Below, piece after piece: positions 5,532 through 13,708 of a DNA stretch of 16,936 nt (within the stretch, counting starts at the first letter, position 1; every line of letters starts with the position of its first letter). The notes beneath the pieces are model-generated. The model did no database searches, was not told where the DNA came from, and saw only the letters and a program-made list of their open reading frames with translations. Made by a program: the position numbers and the translations under genes. Location of the stretch: positions 1 to 16,936 of the forward strand of contig JAFONG010000072.1 of assembly GCA_017418585.1 (NCBI GenBank), written 5' to 3'. This stretch comes from Erysipelotrichaceae bacterium (lineage in GTDB: Bacteria > Bacillota_I > Bacilli_A > Erysipelotrichales > Erysipelotrichaceae).

Positions 5532-6854
5532 TTACTCCGTTTCAACCTCTTTCAGGAATTTCGCCTCATCAGAGAAACAGGTCATCACAAAGAGGTCGCC
5601 CTCTGATTTGAAACGCAGACAGGAGACGGCTGTCTCAATGCTTCTGCGTAATGTGACCTTTTCCATGTCGATCCCGGCGTTCTCCAGTCTAACCGCAACA
5701 TCGCTGATGTATTTTCCGGCAACGATGATCTTCTTGACGTTCTCGCTCTGCAGAAGCTCAAAGCTGATGTCCCAGAGCCAGGATGTATCGGAAGTAAAGT
5801 ACTTCCGGCTGATATCGTCAATGATCAGAAGCAGAGTCACGGCATTGCTGTAGCCGGCAACATAATCCAGATTGCGGTTATAGGATATCGTGTTCTCGTG
5901 TTTCGAGATCAGCAGCGTTCCTTTCTTGTCTCCCAGTTTAAATTCTCTGATCCTTCCATTCTGAATCAGATAGTTGTTCAGGGCATCGCAGATTACTTCT
6001 TCTTTGATACCCGCCAGAGAAGCGACAGCGAAAGCAGCCAGGACATTGTAGGCGTTGTAGACGGAACGGAAAGCCATGTCCAGATGGTAGCGGTTGTTGA
6101 TTGTAAGCTTCCCTTTTTCCAGAGAAATCGATGTAATGGCGAAGTCAGGATCGTTTCTTTTGAATCCGCAGTTCAGACATCTGTAATTTCCGACATGGGC
6201 AAAATGACGGTATTCATAATCCATTCTGGAATGACATACCGGACAGTAGTAACCGTCGTCATACAGACTGCCGCATTCTTCGGTAACATACTGGTTGTCG
6301 TTCATGCCGAAATAGACGGCACTCTTTTCGATAGCCAGTGACGACACCAGAGGGTCGTCGGCATTCAGGATCAGTTTCGTCTCATCCCTTAACGATTTGC
6401 GTATGTCTTCCAGAACATACTCCGGATGGCCGTTGCGGGTCATCTGATCACGGTACAGATTGTTTATGACATAGTATGTCGGAGCGAAATACTTGAAAAT
6501 ATACTTGGCATACCTTTCATCGGTTTCCAGCAGCAGAACGTCCTTGCGGAATACACCGGCATTCGTAGAATTCGAAAGAATCAGGGTAGCTGCTCCTTCG
6601 ATCTGATTTGAACCTTCACTGTTGCAGGCAACGGTCTTTCCGGACTTTTCCAGAATGCCGCGGATCATTTCGACCGTCGAAGTCTTTCCGTTTGACCCCG
6701 TAACGGCGATGATGCATTCCGGCATCTGTATCCTGCTTAAAACATCCGGACAGATCTTTAGGGCGATCTTACCCGGAAGACTGGAACCACGACCAAAGCG
6801 CTTGCCAACGGCTTTGGCCAGTTTGCAGATCAGAATCGCCAGTACTTTTCTCAT
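5532..6854 (-). CDS. MurT-like Mur ligase (lipid II isoglutaminyl synthase family)
   Basis: 440 residues. MurT is a cytoplasmic/membrane-associated ATP-dependent ligase that, with GatD, normally converts the alpha-carboxyl of D-Glu in lipid II to D-isoglutamine. Seen here: hydrophobic N-terminus, P-loop GSNGKTST (53-60), LLLETDE (107-113), NLYRDQMTRNG (132-142; usual NLFRDQLDRYG), a four-Cys zinc ribbon (204, 207, 226, 229), VYNAYNVLAAFA (265-276), and the C-terminal domain with SDTSWLWD (355-362), whose Asp356 is the likely counterpart of the triad Asp of S. aureus MurT. The strongly conserved KNPAG motif of that domain is missing: residues 315-326 read LISKHENTISYN. With its inactive-looking GatD partner this suggests altered chemistry (see findings). 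The gene is an operon head with a TATAAT 6 nt before the ATG and no ribosome binding site. ATP use is very likely; the acceptor is uncertain. Confidence 0.88.
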   Translation of the reverse strand: MRKVLAILICKLAKAVGKRFGRGSSLPGKIALKICPDVLSRIQMPECIIAVTGSNGKTSTVEMIRGILEKSGKTVACNSEGSNQIEGAATLILSNSTNAGVFRKDVLLLETDERYAKYIFKYFAPTYYVINNLYRDQMTRNGHPEYVLEDIRKSLRDETKLILNADDPLVSSLAIEKSAVYFGMNDNQYVTEECGSLYDDGYYCPVCHSRMDYEYRHFAHVGNYRCLNCGFKRNDPDFAITSISLEKGKLTINNRYHLDMAFRSVYNAYNVLAAFAVASLAGIKEEVICDALNNYLIQNGRIREFKLGDKKGTLLISKHENTISYNRNLDYVAGYSNAVTLLLIIDDISRKYFTSDTSWLWDISFELLQSENVKKIIVAGKYISDVAVRLENAGIDMEKVTLRRSIETAVSCLRFKSEGDLFVMTCFSDEAKFLKEVETE

Positions 6855-6860
6855 ATTTTT

Positions 6861-6869
6861 ATTATACCA
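6861..6869 (-). promoter_or_regulatory. Extended -10 promoter of the murT-like operon (leaderless)
   Basis: TGG followed by consensus TATAAT (6866-6861), then AAAAAT (6 nt), then ATG at 6854. This is a full extended -10. The 6-nt gap cannot hold a Shine-Dalgarno, so the message should start at or beside the start codon. No terminator hairpin is visible after metG upstream, so some read-through transcription is also possible. Confidence 0.65.
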
Positions 6870-6895
6870 ACAGAATAATGAATCTTACTCTTTTC

Positions 6896-8824
6896 TTAAC
6901 AGACAACGGATCCGACTTCCATTTCGGAAGTCAGCAGTTCCAGTTTCTCTTTTCCGTTTTCTTCCTTTACGGCTGATAAAAGCATGCCCTGCGAATCCAG
7001 ACCCCTGATCTTCCTTGGTTTCAGATTCATCACGGCGATGACCTTCTTCCCAACGAGCTCTTCCGGCTTGTAGTACTGTGCCACGCCGGAAAGGATCTGG
7101 CGCTGTTCATAGCCAAAATCGACCTGGAAGACCAGAATCTTGTCGGCATCCGGATGCTTCTTGCATTCAAGGACTTTACCCACAACCATCTCGATTTTTT
7201 CGAAGTCGGAGAATTCAATTTCGGCCTTGTGTTCGACCTTAGGTTCAGGAGAACCGAGCAGAGCATGAACTTCTTCCATGATCTTATCCGGATCGAGTCT
7301 GGCAAAAAGCGGTTCAGGCTTTTCAGTGACCTTGTTGCATTCATAGGCACCGAATTCCAGCAGCGAATCATATGAAGTCTGTTCCGTATTGATCTGTTCG
7401 TAGACCTTGGCAGCCGTTTCCGGCATGAAAGAAGAAAGCAGTACCGTACCGATCCTGATGCCTTCCAGCAGGTTATAAAGGACGGTGTTGAGCCTTGCCT
7501 TGTTTGCTTCATCCTTGGCAAGCAGCCAAGGAGCGGTCTCGTCGATGTACTTGTTGCATCTTCTGAACAGTTCGAGTATCGCTTCCAGGGAATCTCCGAC
7601 CTTGAGTTCATCCATCTTTCCATCGACAATCTTCACAGTATGCAAAGCGAACTCCTTGAGCTCGTCATCGAGCGGGTCGTTCACGAATTCTTTGTTCAGC
7701 CGGCCACCGAAATACTTGTTGGTCATGGCGACAGTCCTGTTGACCAGGTTGCCGAATACGTTGGCCAGATCGGAATTGATCCTCTCGATCATCAGTTCCC
7801 AGGTTATGGTACCGTCCTGAGCGAAAGGCATCTCGTGCAGAACATAGTATCTGACCGCATCGACACCAAAGAATCTGACCAGATCGTCGGCATAGATCGC
7901 ATTGCCTTTGGACTTGGAAATCTTGTCTTCCCCTACCAGCATCCATGGATGACCGAATACCTGTTTCGGCAGCGGTTCACCGATCGCCATCAGCATGATC
8001 GGCCAGTAGATGGTATGGAATCTGACGATATCCTTGCCGATCAGATGCAGATCGGCCGGCCAGTACTTTTCATATAATTCATCGTTCTTGCCGCCCAGAT
8101 GGAAACCGAGACCGGTGATGTAGTTGCTTAAGGCATCGATCCAGACATATACGACATGCTTGTCGTCGAAGTCGACCGGAATGCCCCATTTAAAGGAAGT
8201 ACGCGAGACGCAGAGATCCTGCAGACCCGGTCTGATGAAGTTGTTGAGCATTTCGTTCTTGCGCGATTCAGGCTGAATGAATTCCGGATGGCTCTCGATG
8301 TAGTCTTCGAGCTGCTTCTGATACTTGCTGAGCCTGAAGAAATACGATTCCTCTTTCTCCATGTGTACCGGAGCTCCGCAGGTCGGACACTTGCCATCCA
8401 CGAGCTGTGATTCGGTCCAGAAAGATTCGCACGGTGTACAGTACCATCCTTCGTATTCGCTCTTGTAGATATCACCCTGATCATAGAGCTTCTTGAAGAT
8501 CTTCTGTACTTCCTTTTCATGATAGTCATCAGTGGTACGGATGAACTTGTCGTAGGAAGTATTCATCAGATCGAAGATCCTCTTAATCTCGCCGGCCTGA
8601 ACATCGACGAACTCCTTAGGCGTCATGCCTGCCTTCTTTGCCTTCTCCTCGATCTTCTGACCATGCTCATCAGTACCTGTCTGGAATCTTACGTCATAGC
8701 CCTGCAGTCTTCTGTAACGGGCGATCGCATCGGCCATGATGATCTCATAGGTGTTGCCGATATGCGGCTTGCCGCTGGCATAGGCAATTGCCGTTGTAAT
8801 GTAATACTTTCCTTTGTTTTCCAT
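6896..8824 (-). CDS. metG: Methionyl-tRNA synthetase
   Basis: 642-residue class Ia synthetase that charges tRNA-Met. Features: HIGH-type motif HIGN (21-24), a four-Cys zinc knuckle (129, 132, 146, 149), the KISKS motif (301-305), the DALV-type helical anticodon-binding region, and a C-terminal EMAP/CsaA-like tRNA-binding domain (about 540-642: VVGKVLECKKHPDADKILV onward). The C-terminal domain is the dimerising, tRNA-binding appendage usual in Firmicutes. The in-frame ATG 25 codons further up lies inside the T-box terminator, so the start is the ATG at 8824, with GGAGG 5 nt before it. Expression is controlled by the T-box leader directly upstream. Confidence 0.97.
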   Translation of the reverse strand: MENKGKYYITTAIAYASGKPHIGNTYEIIMADAIARYRRLQGYDVRFQTGTDEHGQKIEEKAKKAGMTPKEFVDVQAGEIKRIFDLMNTSYDKFIRTTDDYHEKEVQKIFKKLYDQGDIYKSEYEGWYCTPCESFWTESQLVDGKCPTCGAPVHMEKEESYFFRLSKYQKQLEDYIESHPEFIQPESRKNEMLNNFIRPGLQDLCVSRTSFKWGIPVDFDDKHVVYVWIDALSNYITGLGFHLGGKNDELYEKYWPADLHLIGKDIVRFHTIYWPIMLMAIGEPLPKQVFGHPWMLVGEDKISKSKGNAIYADDLVRFFGVDAVRYYVLHEMPFAQDGTITWELMIERINSDLANVFGNLVNRTVAMTNKYFGGRLNKEFVNDPLDDELKEFALHTVKIVDGKMDELKVGDSLEAILELFRRCNKYIDETAPWLLAKDEANKARLNTVLYNLLEGIRIGTVLLSSFMPETAAKVYEQINTEQTSYDSLLEFGAYECNKVTEKPEPLFARLDPDKIMEEVHALLGSPEPKVEHKAEIEFSDFEKIEMVVGKVLECKKHPDADKILVFQVDFGYEQRQILSGVAQYYKPEELVGKKVIAVMNLKPRKIRGLDSQGMLLSAVKEENGKEKLELLTSEMEVGSVVC

Positions 8825-8836
8825 ACTATCCTCCAT

Positions 8837-8885
8837 AAAAAATAAAAAGGTGATTCCAAGGGCGCAAAAGCGCGGTACCACCTTT
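8837..8885 (-). terminator. T-box-controlled terminator of the metG leader
   Basis: AAAGGTG (8885-8879) pairs with CACCTTT (8852-8846), enclosing an inner GCGC-TTTT-GCGC hairpin (8873-8862), then a T-rich run to 8837. Its 5' arm is part of the T-box sequence, so the antiterminator and terminator are mutually exclusive. Confidence 0.85.
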
Positions 8886-9037
8886 ACTTGTCGCTTCATT
8901 CCCTTAACGCAGGTCTACGTCCCGTTCTACATATCGCACGGAAAGCTCCGGATCCATCTTCGCCCATCCTCACTGCCGATTTTCACCAGTCATCGGCTCT
9001 CTGCAAGTCTCGAATGAACGATCTATCCTTCAAAGCT
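8837..9037 (-). promoter_or_regulatory. T-box riboswitch (tRNA-Met responsive) of metG
   Basis: A roughly 200-nt leader that senses uncharged tRNA. On the - strand the canonical T-box AAAGGTGGTACCGCG lies at 8885-8871. Upstream is a Stem I region with a distal AGTGAGGATGG element (around 8962-8972) and a specifier candidate ATG (8957-8955, context GAAGATGGATCC), consistent with methionine. When uncharged tRNA-Met binds, its acceptor end pairs with the T-box bulge and stabilises the antiterminator, allowing metG transcription. I did not fold the whole Stem I, so the specifier assignment rests on the ATG and the downstream gene. Confidence 0.9.
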
Positions 9038-9043
9038 ATTTCT

Positions 9044-9052
9044 ATCATAGCA
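9044..9052 (-). promoter_or_regulatory. Extended -10 promoter of the metG T-box leader
   Basis: TGC followed by TATGAT (9049-9044) on the - strand; transcription would begin near 9037, just before the T-box Stem I. The upstream sequence is taken by the terminator of the symporter gene; no strong -35. Confidence 0.55.
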
Positions 9053-9061
9053 TATTGTTTT

Positions 9062-9096
9062 AAAAAACCATATGCCTATTTCTGATTCATATGGTT
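9062..9096 (-). terminator. Intrinsic terminator overlapping the symporter 3' end
   Basis: A 9-bp stem, AACCATATG (- strand, 9096-9088) with CATATGGTT (9074-9066), 13-nt loop, followed by a T-run (9067-9062). The 5' arm lies inside the last codons and the stop codon TAG is in the loop. Confidence 0.75.
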
Positions 9097-10248
9097 AATG
9101 ATTACGTTGGCGGTAATATCCCCGGTCACGTTCAGTGAGGTATAGACCATGTCCAGCAGCTTGTAGATGCCGGAATAGAAACCGATGAAGTCCAGAGGAA
9201 TACCCAGCAGCTGCAGATAAGTCGCTCCGATCACCACGCCTCCGTTAGGAATGCCGGGAGCAGACATGTTGATCAGTACAGCTGACATCAGCATCAGCAG
9301 ATATCTGGACAGCGTTATTTCTACTCCAAACAGTCTGCTGCAGAACAGCCCCAGCAATGAAAAGGATACTGCACCGCCGCACATGTGAATCGTACAGCCC
9401 AAAGGGACGACCACATCGGTAATCTCCTCCGGAACGTTGAATTCTTCCTTGCAGGTCTTGATCGTATAAGGAAGAGTTGCGCTGGAGGAGCAGGTCGTTA
9501 CCGTCATCAGCCAGATCCGGTTGACTTTTCTGATAAATGTCAGAGGAGACATCCTGCAGATGATCAAAACAGGCAAAACCATGACGACAGCAAGCGTAAT
9601 CAAGGCACAAAGATAGGCGGTCAGGATGTATCTGACTCCAACGCCAAGCAGCACGGAACCGTAATGCGCCACAGTTACGGAAATCAGCGAGAATACTGCA
9701 AACGGCGTTAGGTACATGAAGTATTCCAGGATCCTGAACAGGAACTCCTTTATTCTTCTGATTCCTTTTATCAGCCTGTCTCCGCTCTTAAACATGGAAC
9801 ACAGATATCCAATCAGGAAAGAAACCGCAATCACAAAAAACAGATAAGAACCTGTCATGAATTTCTTTAGATCCCTCGGGATCAGATTCAGGAACATCTG
9901 TTTCAGATCGAACTGTGTCGTAGAGCCGTTCCACTCCACTTCTTCCAGAACAAATCCCCTGCCGGGATCGACGATCATCGCGACCAATGAAGAAAGCAGA
10001 AAAGTCGCAACGAACATCGCCGCAAACAGCAGGACTGTCTTGACGACCATCCGGTTCTTCAGATTTCTGGAATCATAAACGGATACCGTAATGCTGGTAA
10101 AGACGACCGGAACGATCATGTATTTCAGGAAAGTGATGTACCAGGTTCCAATAAAGGCGATATGATCTACGTATTCTGAAAAGAATAATCCGAAGATTAT
10201 TCCCATAAGCAATGCAATAAATGTAAAGAGACTAAGATTCTTTTTCAT
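9076..10248 (-). CDS. Dicarboxylate/amino acid:cation symporter family (SDF), atypical binding site
   Basis: 390-residue membrane transporter of the glutamate-transporter fold with many hydrophobic helices, the serine-rich HP1 tip (TTCSSSATLP, 251-260) and the HP2 region APGIPNGGVVI (330-340). In GltPh-type members TM7 has NMDGT; here it is HMCGG (288-292), replacing the Asn and Asp that help bind Na+ and the substrate-contacting Thr. In TM8 the signature D-x-x-R-T-x-x-N-V-x-x-D becomes DMVYTSLNVTGD: Asp366, Asn373 and Asp377 are kept, but the arginine that binds the side-chain carboxylate is Tyr369. Glutamate, aspartate or C4-dicarboxylates are thus unlikely substrates; a neutral amino acid is possible. 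It starts 2 nt after the prfB stop with no ribosome binding site, suggesting translation coupled to prfB. Confidence 0.88.
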   Translation of the reverse strand: MKKNLSLFTFIALLMGIIFGLFFSEYVDHIAFIGTWYITFLKYMIVPVVFTSITVSVYDSRNLKNRMVVKTVLLFAAMFVATFLLSSLVAMIVDPGRGFVLEEVEWNGSTTQFDLKQMFLNLIPRDLKKFMTGSYLFFVIAVSFLIGYLCSMFKSGDRLIKGIRRIKEFLFRILEYFMYLTPFAVFSLISVTVAHYGSVLLGVGVRYILTAYLCALITLAVVMVLPVLIICRMSPLTFIRKVNRIWLMTVTTCSSSATLPYTIKTCKEEFNVPEEITDVVVPLGCTIHMCGGAVSFSLLGLFCSRLFGVEITLSRYLLMLMSAVLINMSAPGIPNGGVVIGATYLQLLGIPLDFIGFYSGIYKLLDMVYTSLNVTGDITANVIINHMNQK

Positions 10249-10250
10249 TG

Positions 10251-11349
10251 TTAAATCTGTGATTTCAGATAGGCAAACAGGAAATTGCTGATATCTCCGT
10301 TCATGACCTTATCCACGTTGCCTTCTTCATAATTGGTACGGTGATCCTTGACAAGCGTATAAGGACAGAATACGTAGGAACGGATCTGTGAACCCCATTC
10401 GATCTTCTTCTGTTCGCCTTTCAGGGCTCTCTTTTCGTTTTCTCTGTCTTCGATCGCCTTCTGATAGAGCTTGGCTTTCAGAATGCTCAGGCACTTCTCT
10501 CTATTCAGGATCTGCGATCTCTCGGATTGCGAAAAAGCCATCAGTCCGGTCGGAATGTGTTTCATGCGGACGGCAGAATCGGTCTTGTTGATGTGCTGAC
10601 CGCCGGCTCCGGAAGAACGCATCGTATCGACTTCCAGGTCTTCATCCCTGATTTCGATGTCGATCTCGTTGTTGAATTCAGGCAATACTTCTACCGAAGC
10701 AAACGATGTGTGTCTTCTGCTGGAAGCGTCAAACGGCGAGATACGGACCAGACGATGTACGCCGGATTCTCCCTTAAGATAGCCGTACGCCATATCTCCC
10801 TTGATACAGACCAGGCAGGACTTGATTCCCGCTTCGTCGGCTTCTTCATAGTCGATCACCTCAAATCCGTAACCGTTGTTCTGGGCATAGCGCTGATACA
10901 TTCTGAAAAGCATCTCCGCCCAGTCCTGAGACTCCGTTCCGCCCGCTCCCGGATGAATTTCCAGCAATGCGTTGGAATGGTCGTAATCGTTGGACAGCAG
11001 GACCTTGATTTCGAATTCCTCGAAGTTCTTGCTGACTTCATTGTATTCCTCGTTCAGCAGTTCAAACAGCTCCGCATCGTAGTTCTTCGTCAGTTCATCG
11101 ACTTCACTCAATAAAGAGGTAATATCCTTCTCATTGCGATAATATCTGTTTCTCAGATCCTTTAAAGTATTGTATTCCTTGATAACGCTCTGGGCTTTCT
11201 TCTGATCCGACCAGAACGTTTCTGAACTCTGCTGCTGTTCCAGCTCGTTTAACTTATTATCGATAGACGCGAAGTCAAAGAGAGTCGCCTAAATCTTTTA
11301 GCTTCTTTAAGGAAGTGTTCAGGCCTTGTTTCATTTCGTATATTTCCAC
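10251..11349 (-). CDS. prfB: Peptide chain release factor 2, expressed by programmed +1 frameshift
   Basis: RF2 recognises UGA and UAA and triggers peptide release. The gene starts at GTG 11349, 1 base after the secA stop, with AAGGAG 7 nt upstream inside secA. The first frame reads 24 codons (beginning as VEIYEMKQ) and stops at an in-frame TGA (11277-11275) directly after CTT, followed by C: the universal CTT-TGA-C frameshift site. Slipping +1 continues with DFASIDNKLNE and gives 365 residues, the normal length. The downstream part contains SPF (204-206, stop-codon recognition) and GGQ (249-251, catalysis), matching E. coli positions within one residue. The in-frame TGA gives autoregulation: low RF2 allows more frameshifting. 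The upstream Shine-Dalgarno-like stimulator is only AGGCGA. Confidence 0.95.
11274..11293 (-). promoter_or_regulatory. prfB programmed +1 frameshift site
   Basis: On the - strand, AGGCGA, CTCT, then CTT-TGA-C. CTT is codon 24 and TGA codon 25. The slippery CTT and the following C match the known RF2 recoding signal; the Shine-Dalgarno-like element is weaker than the AGGGGG of E. coli. Confidence 0.9.
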
Positions 11350-11350
11350 G

Positions 11351-13687
11351 TTATTTCTCCTTTATAACGATTTTCAGATTATTACAGAAGGTCACGACAT
11401 CGTTGGATATCGTATTCATCATCATTTCAAATAGTTCGTAGCCCTCTTCCACATATGCCTGCAGAGGATTGTTTTGCGCATAGGAACGCAGATGAATGCC
11501 CTCTCTCAGTTTGGACATGACATCGATCTGATTCTGCCAGGCACGGTCCATCAGTCTTAGAACCATCGTTCTTTCTACCGGCAGGATCTGCTTCCTTACC
11601 GGCTTGATCTTGTTTTCATAGGCACCGAAAGAAGCCTCCTGGCACTTGGCGATGGTTTCTTCTCTGCCCAGACCTTCGATCATCTTCTGATCAAAACCGG
11701 AAACACCCATGTTGTTAAGACGTCTGGCAATCGATTCGGTATCGATGATCTCCTTCTTGCCGTCGATGCTGACATTGGATTCAACGATGTTTTCCATCTC
11801 TCTCTTGAACATGTTCTCGACAACGGAATGAATGTCCTCGTTCTCCAGAATGAAGTTTCGCTGGGCATACATCGTTTCTCTTTGCTGACGCATGACATCG
11901 TCATAGTCCAGCAGTGCCTTACGGATGTCGAAGTTAAGGCCTTCAACACGTTTCTGTGCGCTGGATATGGCCTTGGTAACGGTCTTGTTTTCAATTGGGA
12001 TATCGCCCATCTGAGCAAATAGTCCGGAAATACGTTCAGATCCGAATCGAACCATCAGTTCATCTTCCAGAGACACATAGAAACGGGAATAACCCGGATC
12101 TCCCTGTCTACCGGAACGTCCTCTCAGCTGGTTGTCGATACGTCTGGATTCATGACGTTCTGAACCGATGACCGCCAGTCCTCCCAGTTCACGTGATCTG
12201 TCGGTCAGCTTGATGTCGGTTCCACGGCCCGCCATATTCGTGGCTATGGTGACAGAACCCTCTCTGCCGGCCTTGGCGATGATATCTGCTTCTCTGGCGT
12301 GGTTCTTGGCATTAAGTACTTCATGCCTGATCCTGGCCTGCTTGAACATTCTGGATATCAGTTCAGATGTTTCAACGGATATCGTACCTACAAGGACAGG
12401 CTGTCCTTTCGCATAAAGCTCCTTTACTTCTTCCAGCAGGGCATGATATTTCGCTTTCTTCGTGCCGAATACCAGATCGGCGTTGTCCATTCTTATTACC
12501 GGTCTGTTGGTAGGAATCTCCACGACCCGCATATTGTAGATGGAAAGGAATTCTTCCTCTTCTGTCTTGGCTGTACCGGTCATACCCGCAAGCTTGTTGT
12601 AGAGACGGAAGAAGTTCTGATAGGTAATCGTCGCCAGCGTAGTCGTTTCCTGTTTGATCGGAACGCCTTCCTTGGCCTGTATCGCCTGATGCAGACCGTC
12701 GGAATACTCTCTGCCCGGCATCTTACGGCCGGTATTCTGGTCGACGATGATGACTTCCTGTTCTTCAACGACGTATTCTACGTCCCTGGACATGATGTAG
12801 TTGGCCTTTAAAGCCTGATTGATGTAGTGAACCAGGGAAGTGTTTTCCAGATCGTAAAGGTTCTCAACGCCAAAGGCTCTCTCGCCCTTGTGAACGCCTT
12901 CCTCGGTCAGCTGGACATTCCTGTCCTTGACATCGATGACATAGTCTTCATCCTTCTTAAGACGTTTCACGAATCTGTCCGCATTGATATACTGATTGGC
13001 CGTCTTCTTCTCTCCGCCGGAAATGATCAAAGGAGTTCTTGATTCATCGATCAGGATCGAGTCAACCTCATCCACCAAAGCAAAATTGAGCGTCCTTAAG
13101 ACCCTGTCTTCCACCCTGGTAACCATGTTGTCACGCAGATAGTCGAAACCGACTTCCGCATTCGTCGTGTAGGTAATATCGCATTCATAGGCCTTGCGCT
13201 TCTCGGCCGGAGTCATGGACCTCAGATTCAGACCGACAGTAAGTCCTAAAAACCTATGGATGGCTCCCATCCACTCGCTGTCTCTTTGTGCCAGATATTC
13301 GTTGACCGTAATGACATGGACACCGTCTCCGGGCAAGGCATTCAGATAGACGGCCATGACTGAAGTCAGGGTCTTTCCTTCACCGGTCTTCATCTCGGCG
13401 ATATCGCCGCGGTGCAGAACGTATGCGCCTTCCAGCTGGCAGAAGAATGGATATTCTCCGATCACCCTTCTGGCGGCTTCTCTTGCCACCGCAAAAGCCT
13501 CGACCTGAATATCATCCAGGGTCTCTCCGTCATCCAGACGCTTCCTGAATTCGACCGTCTTTTCTCTCAGCTGTTCATCACTTAAAGCCGCCATCTGATC
13601 CTTCAGGGCATCGACAGGTATGACAGCTCTTTCCACTTCATTCAGAATCTTTTTATCGCTATTAAAGAATTTATCTAATAAACCCAT
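11351..13687 (-). CDS. secA: Preprotein translocase ATPase SecA
   Basis: 778-residue motor that drives unfolded preproteins through SecYEG at the inner face of the membrane. Seen: Walker A MKTGEGKT (99-106), FDYLRDNM (181-188), DEVDSILIDESRTP (206-219) for Walker B, the LAGMTGTA motif, NMAGRGTDIKL and the QLRGRSGRQGDPG motif VI. The N-terminus MGLLDKFFNSDKK is typical, so the start is the ATG at 13687 (GGAGA upstream) rather than the ATG 25 codons before it, which lies upstream of the promoter. The protein ends shortly after the helical scaffold (NLKIVIKEK) and lacks the C-terminal linker and Cys-rich zinc motif found in longer SecA1 proteins; this is common enough among Firmicutes. It is followed by prfB with a single base between. 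Confidence 0.97.
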   Translation of the reverse strand: MGLLDKFFNSDKKILNEVERAVIPVDALKDQMAALSDEQLREKTVEFRKRLDDGETLDDIQVEAFAVAREAARRVIGEYPFFCQLEGAYVLHRGDIAEMKTGEGKTLTSVMAVYLNALPGDGVHVITVNEYLAQRDSEWMGAIHRFLGLTVGLNLRSMTPAEKRKAYECDITYTTNAEVGFDYLRDNMVTRVEDRVLRTLNFALVDEVDSILIDESRTPLIISGGEKKTANQYINADRFVKRLKKDEDYVIDVKDRNVQLTEEGVHKGERAFGVENLYDLENTSLVHYINQALKANYIMSRDVEYVVEEQEVIIVDQNTGRKMPGREYSDGLHQAIQAKEGVPIKQETTTLATITYQNFFRLYNKLAGMTGTAKTEEEEFLSIYNMRVVEIPTNRPVIRMDNADLVFGTKKAKYHALLEEVKELYAKGQPVLVGTISVETSELISRMFKQARIRHEVLNAKNHAREADIIAKAGREGSVTIATNMAGRGTDIKLTDRSRELGGLAVIGSERHESRRIDNQLRGRSGRQGDPGYSRFYVSLEDELMVRFGSERISGLFAQMGDIPIENKTVTKAISSAQKRVEGLNFDIRKALLDYDDVMRQQRETMYAQRNFILENEDIHSVVENMFKREMENIVESNVSIDGKKEIIDTESIARRLNNMGVSGFDQKMIEGLGREETIAKCQEASFGAYENKIKPVRKQILPVERTMVLRLMDRAWQNQIDVMSKLREGIHLRSYAQNNPLQAYVEEGYELFEMMMNTISNDVVTFCNNLKIVIKEK

Positions 13688-13708
13688 ATGTTCTCCAATT
13701 CTTTCATT

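Noticed and set aside
4844..5545. TTG start at 5545 for the GatD-like gene
   Set aside because: It overlaps the murT-like coding end by 14 bases with GAGG immediately adjacent, too close to work; the ATG at 5530 has a better-placed GGAG and matches the family N-terminus.
11275..11349. In-frame TGA near the start of prfB, which could look like a pseudogene or sequencing error
   Set aside because: The CTT-TGA-C context, codon position 24/25 and intact 365-residue product are those of the normal RF2 recoding site.
11351..13687. SecA as an accessory SecA2 because it lacks the C-terminal zinc motif
   Set aside because: It sits in the canonical secA-prfB position with all motor motifs and near-normal length; loss of the C-terminal tail is common in Firmicutes.
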